A stretch of DNA of 64,000 nt, from assembly GCF_016107325.1 (NCBI RefSeq), contig NZ_RCVT01000002.1:868001-932000 (forward strand). Reading direction: 5' to 3'. The notes under the pieces were generated by a model, which made no database searches, had not been told where the DNA came from, and saw only the letters and a program-made list of their open reading frames with translations. The translations under genes and the position numbers were made by a program. The DNA comes from Sphingomonas sp. MA1305. Its GTDB lineage: Bacteria > Pseudomonadota > Alphaproteobacteria > Sphingomonadales > Sphingomonadaceae. This document shows positions 21,578 through 29,491 of this stretch, piece by piece (position 1 is the first letter of the stretch; every line of letters starts with the position of its first letter).

Positions 21578-21607
21578 GCGGCGCCGGTTTCCGGCGCCGC
21601 TTTTTTT
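21578..21607 (+). terminator. Rho-independent terminator
   Basis: A perfect 10-bp GC stem (21578-21587 with 21591-21600) has a TTT loop and is followed by seven T. It is 27 bp after the glycine-zipper gene. Confidence 0.92.
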
Positions 21608-21649
21608 GTGTGGAGGGGCGCGGTGGGAGCCGCTAAGCGCACAGGCATC

Positions 21650-21928
21650 ATGACCGATACGCCCCCTGACCGCCTGTCGACCGACCCGTCGAGCCCGTAT
21701 TTCGATCAGCCCGTGCTGGAGCGCGGCATCGGTATCCGCTTCAAGGGGGCCGAGCGTCGCGACGTGGAGGAATATTCGATCTCCGAAGGCTGGATCCGCG
21801 TTGCGCTCGGCAAGAAGATGGATCGCCATGGCCGCCCGCTGACGATCAAGCTGAGCGGTCCGGTCGAGGCGTGGTTCGAGCGTCCTGCGGCAGGCGAGAC
21901 GACGAGCGAGGATGCGGCCGAGGGCTGA
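21650..21928 (+). CDS. DUF3297 family protein
   Basis: This 92-residue cytoplasmic protein begins MTDTPPDRLSTDPSSPYFD and includes IGIRFKGAERRDVEEYSISEG and GKKMDRHGRPLTIKLSGPVE, typical of DUF3297. The function is unknown. The ATG at 21650 is used; an in-frame extension to 21608 would run into the terminator region. It converges on the ArsR-type regulator with only 3 bp between stops. Confidence 0.85.
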   Translation: MTDTPPDRLSTDPSSPYFDQPVLERGIGIRFKGAERRDVEEYSISEGWIRVALGKKMDRHGRPLTIKLSGPVEAWFERPAAGETTSEDAAEG

Positions 21929-21931
21929 CCT

Positions 21932-22249
21932 TTAGTCGGCGACCGTCGGACGGACCGCCGCCTGTACCGCGTCCCAGCGCCCCCCGATGGCGTCCAGATA
22001 GGCACGGGCGCCATCCAAGGCCTCCGGACGATAAATATAGTGCGTTTCGCGGCCATGCCGCTCGACATGCAGCAGGCCAACACGTTCGAGCACCTGCAGA
22101 TGCTTGGTCACCGCCTGCCGTGTCATGGCCGTGGCGGCAGCCAGCCGCGCGATCGATCGCGTTCCGCCGCTGCGTAGCGCGACGAGCAGCGACAGGCGAG
22201 TTGCGTCACCTAAAGCAGCGAAGATCAGGGCCGGCGCAGGGCGGTTCAT
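21932..22249 (-). CDS. ArsR-family winged-helix transcriptional regulator
   Basis: This regulator of about 105 residues has FAALGDATRLSLLVALRSGG, the recognition helix AMTRQAVTKHLQVLERVGL and the wing LHVERHGRETHYIYRPE. It has no ArsR-type metal Cys cluster in the DNA-binding helix. It therefore resembles the non-metal subgroup that is often encoded next to SRPBCC (AHSA1) proteins, although none is present here. Start choice is open between ATG 22249 and ATG 22267. It probably represses its own promoter. Confidence 0.85.
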   Translation of the reverse strand: MNRPAPALIFAALGDATRLSLLVALRSGGTRSIARLAAATAMTRQAVTKHLQVLERVGLLHVERHGRETHYIYRPEALDGARAYLDAIGGRWDAVQAAVRPTVAD

Positions 22250-22267
22250 GCAAGCAAGAGGTTGCAT

Positions 22268-23190
22268 GAATTTGTCCGATCCGCAACCCGACGGCTGCCG
22301 ACTGCATGCGCAACCTCGAAGATGCCTACCACCCTTTTTACGCAACCAACTGGTTGCCTTGTGGTATCTTAATACCGGAAGGTCTCAAAAGTCTCACACG
22401 TTTCTGGGGTGGCACGGCCAAACACAAGTGCGTCGACACGCCGGGTTGCACCGGCATAGGGGAAGTTGGCCCCGCGCAGCTATGTAATTGTAATAAACAG
22501 ATTTCTAGCCGGCGGCGGAGCGGCGAGTGGATGACCGCGCCCGCGTGATCGCTGGTCTATTCACCGCACGATGTCAAAGAGCGGGACCCACTGATAGCGC
22601 TCGGGTACGACGCATGTCGACCAATTCGCGATCGTCGCCATCCACCGACATCACGGGCTTCGGCCTTGGGACGTCGTGGACCGAGCGGCGACCGCCCCGG
22701 CTGTCGTGATTGCAACTTTCGCTGCCTCACAAGGCCGGTCCCTGCGCCACATCACCAATACCAACGGCCATGCTTGTAGGACAGCTCTGCGAGCACAGGT
22801 TCCAGCCGAAACGAGTATGATCAGCTGTGTCTGGCATCGACAGGCGGGACTCGCGGCCGCTTCAGTGCCCGCGAGCACACTGGGCTATTTCGCTGCGGGC
22901 ACCGTCGCCGAGGACCGGATCAGCTGCGCTCGATTGGCATCGTTCGTCACCGGCTGGCTACGAGCGGGAGACCAATAGATTGAGGACAACAGCACCACAT
23001 CGGACGGGAGTCCCCTCCATCAAGCCGCCGGCATACAGCCTCCCCGCAGACGGGGGATTTCGGCGCACGCCACCAGCATGATCGCGCCCGTCAGCAGGTC
23101 GCGAGACGGCAAGGCAGCACAAAAGACGCCGATCGGCGGCTATGCGCCGTCCACCTTTCGTGCCGCATCGATCCCCCCGGCCGCCCGTCG
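22268..23190. other. Gene-poor region, no gene called
   Basis: About 0.9 kb with no convincing coding sequence on either strand. Reading frames are short, start codons lack ribosome binding sites, and no family motif was recognised. Composition is less GC-biased than the flanks. A stretch at 22386-22400 (CAAAAGTCTCACACG) partly matches the reverse complement of the short repeat seen before thiD and pntAB. The region may hold decayed genes. Confidence 0.5.
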
Positions 23191-25047
23191 TCAGGCGGCG
23201 AGTTCGAGGGCCTCACTCGCCTCCAGCCACTTGGCCTCGGCCGCCTCGATCTGCGCCTGCAGATCGGCACGCCGCTTCATCAGCTCCGTCATGGTGAGTT
23301 TCGCAAGGGTCGGCGCCGCCGTCTTCGGATCGAACATCGCCGCGTCGACGGCATTGCGTTCGGCGGTGAGCCTCGCGGTCTCCGCCTCCGCATCGCGCAG
23401 CATCTTGCGGTGCTGCTTTTCCGCCTCGCGGTTGCGCGCGGCGGCCTTGGCTTCCTTCTTCGCCGCCTTGCCCTCGCCCGGCTTGGCGTCGCCGGCGAGG
23501 ATGAAGGCGATGTAATCGTCGAGGCTGCCGTCGAATTCCTTGGCGGTCCCGGCGTCGACCAGGACCAGCCGGTCGGCGGTCATCTCGACCATATGCCGAT
23601 CGTGGCTGACCAGGATCACGGCACCGGTATAGCCGTTGAGGGCCTGGACCAGCGCCTCGCGCGCGTCGACGTCGAGGTGGTTGGTCGGCTCGTCGAGGAT
23701 CAGCAGATGCGGCGCGTCCCGGGTGATCAGCGCCAACGCCAGCCGGGCCTTTTCGCCGCCCGACATCTTACCGACCTGGCCCGTCGCCCGATCGCCGGAG
23801 AAACCAAATCGGCCCAATTGCGCGCGTACGGCGGCCGGCGTCGCACCCTTCATGACGCGGGTCATATGGGCGAGCGGTGTGTCGTCGCTGTCGAGTTCCT
23901 CGACCTGATATTGGGTGAAATAGCCGACCTTCATCTTGCCCGACGCCGCCATGCTGCCCTCCTGCGGCGTGAGCTGCGCGGCGAGCAGCCGGGCGAGCGT
24001 CGTCTTGCCGTTGCCGTTGCGGCCGAGCAGCGCGATCCGGTCGTCCGGGTCGATGCGCAGGTTGAGCCGCTTCAGGATCGGCACCTCGGAATAGCCGACG
24101 CTGGCGAGGTCGAGCGTGATCAGCGGCGGCCGCAACGCCTGCGGATCGGGGAAGTCGAAGCTGAGCGATGGATCGTTGGCGAGTTCCGCGATCGGTTGCA
24201 TCTTCGCCAGCATCTTCTGCCGGCTCTGCGCCTGTTTGGCGGTGGAGGCGCGGGCGGAGTTGCGGGCGATGTAATCCTGCAGCTTGGCGCGCTGCGCATC
24301 CTGGTTCGCCTTGGCCGCGGCGAGCTGCGCCATGCGTTCGGCGCGTTGGCGTTCGAAGCTGTCGTAGCCGCCCGGATAGAGGGTGATCTTGCCGCCCTGG
24401 AGGTGGAGGATGTGGTCGACGATGTTGTTGAGAAAGTCGCGTTCGTGGCTGACCACGACGATCGTTGCCCGGTAGCTCTTGAGGAAATCCTCGAGCCACA
24501 TCACCGCTTCGAGATCGAGGTGGTTGGACGGTTCGTCGAGCAGCAGCACGTCGGGCTGCGAGAAGAGCAGCGCGGCGAGCGCGACGCGCATCTTCCAGCC
24601 GCCGGAGAAGCTGTCGAGCGGCTGCTGCTGCATGCCCTCGTCGAAGCCGAGGCCGAGCAGGATCTGCGCGGCGCGCGACGGCGCGGTATAGGCGTCGATC
24701 GCGATCAGCCGCTCATAGACGTCGCCGAGCCGGTCGGGATCCTCGCACGTTTCCGATTCGATCATCAGCGCCGCGCGCTCGGTATCGGCGGCGAGCACGG
24801 TGTCGAACGGCGTGGCGGTGCCCGACGGCGCTTCCTGCGCGATATAGCCGAGGCGGCTGCCGCGCGGCATGTCGGCGCTGCCGCTGTCGGGTTCGAGCAG
24901 GCCGGCGATGACGCGGACCAGCGTCGACTTGCCGGCGCCGTTGCGGCCGATCAGGCCGACGCGGCTGCCCGGCGGCAGCGCGGCGGACGCATTGTCGAGG
25001 ATCGTGCGGCCGCCGAGGCGCACGGTGATGCCGTTGAGGTTGAGCAT
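23191..25047 (-). CDS. ABC-F family ATPase (Uup/YheS-like)
   Basis: This 618-residue soluble protein has two ABC ATPase domains and no membrane part. Walker A motifs are GLIGRNGAGKST (near residue 35) and ALLGRNGNGKTT (near 345). Signatures are SFSGGWKMRVALAALL and KMSGGEKARLALAL, with Walker B LLLDEPSNHLD and LILDEPTNHLD. The linker between domains and the C-terminal coiled coil (about 545-618) are typical of ABC-F proteins acting on the ribosome or in DNA repair (Uup). Which paralogue it is cannot be decided by eye. Confidence 0.93.
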   Translation of the reverse strand: MLNLNGITVRLGGRTILDNASAALPPGSRVGLIGRNGAGKSTLVRVIAGLLEPDSGSADMPRGSRLGYIAQEAPSGTATPFDTVLAADTERAALMIESETCEDPDRLGDVYERLIAIDAYTAPSRAAQILLGLGFDEGMQQQPLDSFSGGWKMRVALAALLFSQPDVLLLDEPSNHLDLEAVMWLEDFLKSYRATIVVVSHERDFLNNIVDHILHLQGGKITLYPGGYDSFERQRAERMAQLAAAKANQDAQRAKLQDYIARNSARASTAKQAQSRQKMLAKMQPIAELANDPSLSFDFPDPQALRPPLITLDLASVGYSEVPILKRLNLRIDPDDRIALLGRNGNGKTTLARLLAAQLTPQEGSMAASGKMKVGYFTQYQVEELDSDDTPLAHMTRVMKGATPAAVRAQLGRFGFSGDRATGQVGKMSGGEKARLALALITRDAPHLLILDEPTNHLDVDAREALVQALNGYTGAVILVSHDRHMVEMTADRLVLVDAGTAKEFDGSLDDYIAFILAGDAKPGEGKAAKKEAKAAARNREAEKQHRKMLRDAEAETARLTAERNAVDAAMFDPKTAAPTLAKLTMTELMKRRADLQAQIEAAEAKWLEASEALELAA

Positions 25048-25174
25048 GGCCGGCCCTGTAGCGCATTCCGGACCAAATCTGAAGCAGGGTGCGGCGGGGC
25101 TGGACGATGGCGATCGGCGGGGCCGCCACCGGCCGGATCGGCGGCGCCCGGCCCCTCCGGCAAGGGACGGGCCG

Positions 25175-25738
25175 CTACAGCGCGCGCATCAGGCGGATGG
25201 GACGGGCGAGCCAGGCCGGTTGCTCGACCGCGATCGGTTTCGCCCCTGGGGTTGGCGGCAGCAGATAGGCGGAGGCCGGCTCGACCCCGAGCAGGCGGCC
25301 GAAGGCGAAGCGTCCGGCGGGCAGCGGCGCCAGCACGTCGTGGAGCAGCGCGGTGGCGAAGGCGTCGGGGGCGAGCATCGCGCACCACAGGATGTCGCCG
25401 GCGCGATAGTCGCCGATGCTGCCGTCGACCTGGATCGCGACGCCGCCGGGCGGGGCGGCGGGCAAGGCGATGGTTTCGGGATGACGCAGGGCTGACGCAC
25501 CGTCCGGACCGAGCCGCGCGGCGACCGGCAGCGCCGGCCGTTCGGGCAGCGTCACCAGCGCGGCGGGATCGACCTCCAAAGCGGCGGCGATGCGGTTGAG
25601 CCAGGCGACGGAGACCGTGCGGGTGCCCATCTCCAGCCGGCCGATTGTCTGTGCGGTGGTCGGCGGGACGCAGCGGCGCGCGACATCCTCCAGCGTCAGG
25701 CCCTTGGCACGGCGGACGTCGCGGATCGCGGTGATCAT
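25175..25738 (-). CDS. XRE-family regulator with S24-like C-terminal domain lacking the catalytic serine motif
   Basis: This 187-residue protein has a helix-turn-helix at about 1-60 (IRDVRRAKGLTLEDVARRC, TIGRLEMGTRTVSVAWLNRIA). The C-terminal part (about 85-180) has strands and VDGSIGDYRAGDILWC, reminiscent of the LexA/CI peptidase S24 fold. It lacks the Ser-Met pair of the autoprotease. It may sense a small ligand or act as a plain repressor. The divergent neighbour is the DUF6456 gene, about 90 bp away. Confidence 0.78.
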   Translation of the reverse strand: MITAIRDVRRAKGLTLEDVARRCVPPTTAQTIGRLEMGTRTVSVAWLNRIAAALEVDPAALVTLPERPALPVAARLGPDGASALRHPETIALPAAPPGGVAIQVDGSIGDYRAGDILWCAMLAPDAFATALLHDVLAPLPAGRFAFGRLLGVEPASAYLLPPTPGAKPIAVEQPAWLARPIRLMRAL

Positions 25739-25828
25739 TTCCAGCTCCTAACCAGATCGGTTTTTCAACTGTCCTACAAACATGCGTGCGTGGCAAGAGA
25801 CAAGCCGACTCGATGACGGAGGCAAGAC

Positions 25829-26266
25829 ATGGCGCAGGTTCTGGAGGAACGGACGATCGGGGTCGGGCGGCGGGTGACGGTGAACGTCGCCGAATCGCCG
25901 CTGGCGTGGCTGCGCGCGCGCGGCATGGTCGATGCCCGGCAGTGCGAGGCGGGGGAACGGCTGCGCGCCGATTACGAGCGAGCGGCGCTCGGCCCGCAGG
26001 TGACGATGCGCTGGGACCGGGTGCGCGTCGACGGCGGCAACGGCGACGGCGGCGAGCCCGGCCTGGCCCATGTCGCGGCGAAACGGCGGTTCGATGCGGC
26101 GATCGCGCATCTCGGCAACGGGCTGGCGGACGTCGCCTGGCGGGTGATCTGCGCGGGCGAGTCGTTGCCGACGGCGGAAAAGGCGCTGGCCTGGCCGGCG
26201 CGGAGCGGGCGGCTGGTGCTGACGCTGGCGCTCGACCGGCTCGCGGCCTATTACCGGCTGCCCTGA
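25829..26266 (+). CDS. DUF6456 domain protein
   Basis: This 145-residue cytoplasmic protein has ESPLAWLRARGMVDARQCEAGERLRADYERA and a C-terminal RFDAAIAHLGNGLADVAWRV, the pattern of DUF6456. That region forms a small helical domain related to phage-type DNA-binding RinA/antitermination-like proteins; the function is not established. The ATG at 25829 is preceded by a purine-rich stretch (GGAGGCAAGAC). Confidence 0.78.
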   Translation: MAQVLEERTIGVGRRVTVNVAESPLAWLRARGMVDARQCEAGERLRADYERAALGPQVTMRWDRVRVDGGNGDGGEPGLAHVAAKRRFDAAIAHLGNGLADVAWRVICAGESLPTAEKALAWPARSGRLVLTLALDRLAAYYRLP

Positions 26267-26350
26267 AAACGTATAGGGAACGGGGCGGGCGGACCAAGCG
26301 TTGTGTTCGTCCGGGGTGAGGGTGACGGCGACATGCGCCGTCGAGACGGG

Positions 26351-27307
26351 ATGTGTGGCGTGCGTGTGGAATTCGTGAAGTGCCACGGGTCTGGCAACGA
26401 CTTTCCGTTGATCGACGCACGCGACATGACTCTCGACGACGCCGCCTGGGGCGGGATCGCCCGCGCGCTGGCCGACCGGCGCGGCCCGGTCGGCGGCGAC
26501 GGCCTGCTGCTGTTCGGCGCGGCATCGAGCCCGGCCGATTTTGCGATGCGGATGTTCAATGCGGACGGTTCGGAGGCGGAAACCTGCCTGAACGGGCTGC
26601 GCTGCGTCGCGCGGATGGGGTTCGAGACGCTGAGGCTGACCCGCGCGACGGTGCAGTTGAAGACGTCGACCGCCGTGGTCGAGCGCGACGCGGATCTGGC
26701 CGACGGCGTCTATACGGTGCGCGAGACCGCCGGCCCGGCGGGGCTGGCGATCGCCGACTGGCCGATCCGGGGCGTCGCGGACGCGCGCATCGTCGAGCAA
26801 CCGGTGGCGCCGCTCGGCGACGGGCGCGCCTATACCGCGGTCGCCATGCCCAACCCGCATTTGGTCCATTTTACCGATCGTATCGACGAAGCGGCGCTGG
26901 TCGCGGTCGGCGAGACGTGCGAGGCGGCGCCGGACTGGCTGCCCAACCGCGCCAACGTCTCGTTCGTCGAGGTGCGCGGCGATGATCTGTTCGTGCGCAC
27001 CTTCGAACGCGGCGTCGGCCTGACCGACAGTTGCGGCAGCGCCATGGCGGCGTCGAGCTTCGCCGCCTGCCTGACCGGGCGGCTACCTTATGCGACGCCG
27101 TTCACCGTCTTCAATCGCGGCGGGCTGGTCCGCGCCGAGGTCGGCGAGGACGCGATGGTGCAACTGTCGGGCAATGCCAGCTGGGAATGGCGTGGCGCGA
27201 TCGTGGTCGACCCGGCGGCGGCGCGCGCCGGCGACCTGATCGTCCGCCAGCATTTCGACGACGAGATCGCCGCCTGGGCGCGGGTGGCCGACGCGGCGAG
27301 CCGGTAG
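26351..27307 (+). CDS. dapF: Diaminopimelate epimerase-like protein (DapF family, atypical)
   Basis: This 318-residue protein has the two-domain DapF fold: VEFVKCHGSGNDF at the start, GPVGGDGLLLF, then the two catalytic Cys at 79 (AETCLNGLRC) and 228 (LTDSCGSAMAAS). The usual motifs are MCGNG and ACGTG, so the residues flanking both cysteines are altered. It probably converts LL- to meso-diaminopimelate for lysine and peptidoglycan, but the changes leave room for a related substrate. ATG 26351 is chosen; ATG 26333 is in frame. Confidence 0.8.
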   Translation: MCGVRVEFVKCHGSGNDFPLIDARDMTLDDAAWGGIARALADRRGPVGGDGLLLFGAASSPADFAMRMFNADGSEAETCLNGLRCVARMGFETLRLTRATVQLKTSTAVVERDADLADGVYTVRETAGPAGLAIADWPIRGVADARIVEQPVAPLGDGRAYTAVAMPNPHLVHFTDRIDEAALVAVGETCEAAPDWLPNRANVSFVEVRGDDLFVRTFERGVGLTDSCGSAMAASSFAACLTGRLPYATPFTVFNRGGLVRAEVGEDAMVQLSGNASWEWRGAIVVDPAAARAGDLIVRQHFDDEIAAWARVADAASR

Positions 27308-27413
27308 CGCCGCCGGACCGGCAAGCGGGGCGCCGCGGCCCCCTTAACCTATTTCGTGGCACCGCCGCCGGCGACACGGCATGGCACTGCCAGAGTATTG
27401 AGACTGTACGACG

Positions 27414-27593
27414 ATGCGTGACGATACGAGCTATTTCTACGACCGCGCCGAGACCGAACTGGAGCTGGCGCAGCGCGCCGTCCACCCGCTGGCGGTGCGG
27501 GCCCATTACATCATCGCCAACCATTATCTCGACCGCTGCTATAGCGGTGCGGCGGCGACGGCGCAGGACGAGGTGGAGCAGCCGGCCGGCTGA
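27414..27593 (+). CDS. Small hypothetical protein (59 aa)
   Basis: A short gene reading MRDDTSYFYDRAETELELA then helical sequence with VRAHYIIANHYLDRCY and an acidic tail. Its composition is typical of a soluble helical protein, and I recall similar small proteins in other sphingomonads. There is no clear Shine-Dalgarno. Function unknown. Confidence 0.6.
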   Translation: MRDDTSYFYDRAETELELAQRAVHPLAVRAHYIIANHYLDRCYSGAAATAQDEVEQPAG

Positions 27594-27685
27594 GCCCGAC
27601 GTCCCGCCGGAAAGGTCCGGAACGGCGGTTTCGCCGGCGGTGAACTGTTGCCGATTCCGTACGTTGAGACACCTGGAGGCCTAGG

Positions 27686-28039
27686 GTGTCCATGGCGGAG
27701 CATTTCGACCCAGGTGAGGACGGACTGGCGGCGCGGCAGGATGCCAAGCTCTACCCGGTCGGCCGCGCGCTGCGGACGACCTTCGACGCCGACAATCACG
27801 ATACGCTCAGCCGCGACGTCACCGCCTTGATGCTCGATCTGGCGCGCATCCCCTATGACGAGGCGGACCGAACCGGGCCTCCGGTACGGCGCCCGATCGC
27901 CCCTCCGACCGTCGGCGAACAGCAGCCGGCCGAGCATGACGCGCAGGGCAGTGGCCTGTCCGCGTTGATCCGCGGCGTCGTGCGGCGGGTCATGCCGGCG
28001 TTCCCGACGACCCTAGGTCGGACGGATCGGAGCCGGTGA
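27686..28039 (+). CDS. Hypothetical protein (117 aa)
   Basis: This starts at GTG 27686 with GGAGG 6 bases upstream; ATG 27692 is the alternative. The first half is acidic and helical (EHFDPGEDGLAARQDAKLYP, DTLSRDVTALMLDLARIPY). The second half is Pro/Arg-rich and looks disordered. The last 27 bp overlap the end of the PAS regulator on the other strand. Function not recognised. Confidence 0.55.
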   Translation: MSMAEHFDPGEDGLAARQDAKLYPVGRALRTTFDADNHDTLSRDVTALMLDLARIPYDEADRTGPPVRRPIAPPTVGEQQPAEHDAQGSGLSALIRGVVRRVMPAFPTTLGRTDRSR

Positions 28040-28699
28040 CTCGAGCGCCGTCAACATCTGCAGCAGCCGATCGTCGCCATCGGCGGTAAGGCGTAACGCC
28101 GTGTCGGGCGCGACCGGTGCGCCGCGCTCGGTCTCGATCACACCGCTTTCGAGCAGCGCACGCAGCCAGCGTTGCGTCAGGCCCCAATTGGTCTCCGTCG
28201 TCTCGGCGATCGCGGCCGCGGTCATGCTGCGCCCCTCCACCTCTGCCAGATACAGGATCAGCAGGATTTCCGCCGGCGGACCGGAAAAGATGTCCGTTCC
28301 GAAGGTCGCGCGGCCGGTGCGCAGCCCGCCCAAGATCAGCGAGGCGATCTGCCATTGCGTCGCCACCGTTCCAATCGCCGCGATTGGCCGCGAGGCCAAT
28401 GCCAGCCGGGCGTCGGGGCCGTTGCCGAGCCGGGAGACGTAGGTGGCGGTACGCTGGGTACTGCCATCGGGATACCGCCAGCGCGCATCCATCGTTCGCG
28501 GGATGCCATCGGCCAGGACGGCGGCCAGCAGGGCCGCGACCATCGGCCCTTCGGCCGGCTGCAGCAGATCAGCCACGGCACGGCCGATCAGATCGTCCCG
28601 CCCTGCTCCAATGAGCTGTCGCGACGCATTATCCAAATGGACGATCGTCAGTTCGATGTCGAGGAGCACCTGGGCAACAGGCGCGGGCCGGAGCAGCAT
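28013..28699 (-). CDS. PAS-domain winged-helix regulator
   Basis: This 228-residue protein has an N-terminal PAS-like domain (about 10-115: IVHLDNASRQLIGAGRDDLIG, RWRYPDGSTQRTATYVSRL). The C-terminal winged helix has LILYLAEVEGRSMTAAAIAE and NWGLTQRWLRALLESGVIE. The helix layout parallels the regulator at 12845: a line resembling F-x-x-P-A-x-x-x-L-L-x-L-Y precedes both DNA-binding domains. This suggests two family members with different sensors. It ends against the 27686 gene and lies upstream of, and divergent from, the GTA cluster. Confidence 0.75.
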   Translation of the reverse strand: MLLRPAPVAQVLLDIELTIVHLDNASRQLIGAGRDDLIGRAVADLLQPAEGPMVAALLAAVLADGIPRTMDARWRYPDGSTQRTATYVSRLGNGPDARLALASRPIAAIGTVATQWQIASLILGGLRTGRATFGTDIFSGPPAEILLILYLAEVEGRSMTAAAIAETTETNWGLTQRWLRALLESGVIETERGAPVAPDTALRLTADGDDRLLQMLTALESPAPIRPT

Positions 28700-28896
28700 G
28701 AGCCCGATGTTCCCAGATATTGGTCAGCAAACTTGATATGCTAGACAAATGGCGATCGAGATCAACCGATAAATGACCAAAATGGCAGCTCTGTGTTACC
28801 TGTACGATCAACCGAGCCGATCCGCCCAGCTAACGCATTGTGAACGTGCCAATCCAAAGCACAGCATCACGGAATAACCTGTTTGGTTATTTTGTC

Positions 28897-28925
28897 TTGA
28901 CAGCGTTACGCTGATATGGTACATA
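28897..28925 (+). promoter_or_regulatory. Putative sigma-70 promoter of the GTA cluster
   Basis: A perfect TTGACA at 28897-28902, a 17-bp spacer and TACATA at 28920-28925, within an AT-rich stretch that contrasts with the flanks. It is the only good promoter-like sequence in the 312-bp divergent gap before the small terminase gene. Confidence 0.5.
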
Positions 28926-28952
28926 ACAGGAACAATGAGGAAGTGCGGGCGA

Positions 28953-28996
28953 GGCCGGCGCGGCGGACGAACGATCCGGTCGCGGCGGCCTTTTTT
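28953..28996 (+). terminator. Attenuator-like hairpin in the GTA leader
   Basis: An imperfect GC-rich stem (left arm from 28953, right arm ending 28990; outermost pairs GGCC with GGCC) is followed directly by six T at 28991-28996. It sits between the putative promoter and the small terminase start at 29012, the position of an intrinsic attenuator. Confidence 0.45.
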
Positions 28997-29011
28997 CATG
29001 GGAGAGGACGC

Positions 29012-29491
29012 ATGGCAGCGGACCCGGACGATGGGGCAGCGGGCGAAGCGGCGGCGGTGCCGGAGCGGCGACCGGAGGCGGGGCGGCGCTGGATTCGCTG
29101 GACGCGGACGATGGAGAACGATTTCTTCGATACGTTGGTGGCGACCGGCAGCATCAGCGCGGCGGCGCGGGCGGTGGGGATTCCGCAGCAGCAGGCGCAT
29201 TACCGGCATCGCGTCAACGCGCGCTTCGCCGAACGGTGGCGCGAGGCGGTCGCCGCCGGACGGCGGATGATCGAGATGCGGATCGTCGGCCATGTGCTGG
29301 GCGGCGAGACCGATCGGATCGTGCTGGAGGATGCGCTGCGCGTGCTCAGCTATTTCGAGGCGCGGGCGGCGGGGACGGTGAAGCGGGGCGGGGTGAAACC
29401 GATGGTCGCCACCCGCGAACAGACGGACGCGGCGATCCTGTCGCGACTGGCGGCGCTGGCCGCCCGCAAGGCGAAGGAGAGCGGCGCATGA
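29012..29491 (+). CDS. GTA small terminase-like protein (gp1)
   Basis: This 159-residue protein carries a helix-turn-helix segment at about 50-85 (TLVATGSISAAARAVGIPQQ followed by AHYRHRVNARFAERW). That fits DNA-binding small terminase subunits; gp1 of RcGTA has been assigned this role. The ATG at 29012 has GGAGAGG upstream. An in-frame extension to 28916 would start inside the promoter and span the hairpin. The stop overlaps the large terminase start (ATGA). Confidence 0.8.
   Translation: MAADPDDGAAGEAAAVPERRPEAGRRWIRWTRTMENDFFDTLVATGSISAAARAVGIPQQQAHYRHRVNARFAERWREAVAAGRRMIEMRIVGHVLGGETDRIVLEDALRVLSYFEARAAGTVKRGGVKPMVATREQTDAAILSRLAALAARKAKESGA

Noticed and set aside
22676..22978. 100-codon open frame in the gene-poor region
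   Set aside because: No Shine-Dalgarno, no recognisable domain and no codon-position bias.
28916..29011. N-terminal extension of the small terminase to an upstream ATG at 28916
   Set aside because: It would start inside the promoter -10 area and translate through the hairpin. ATG 29012 has a good GGAGAGG.
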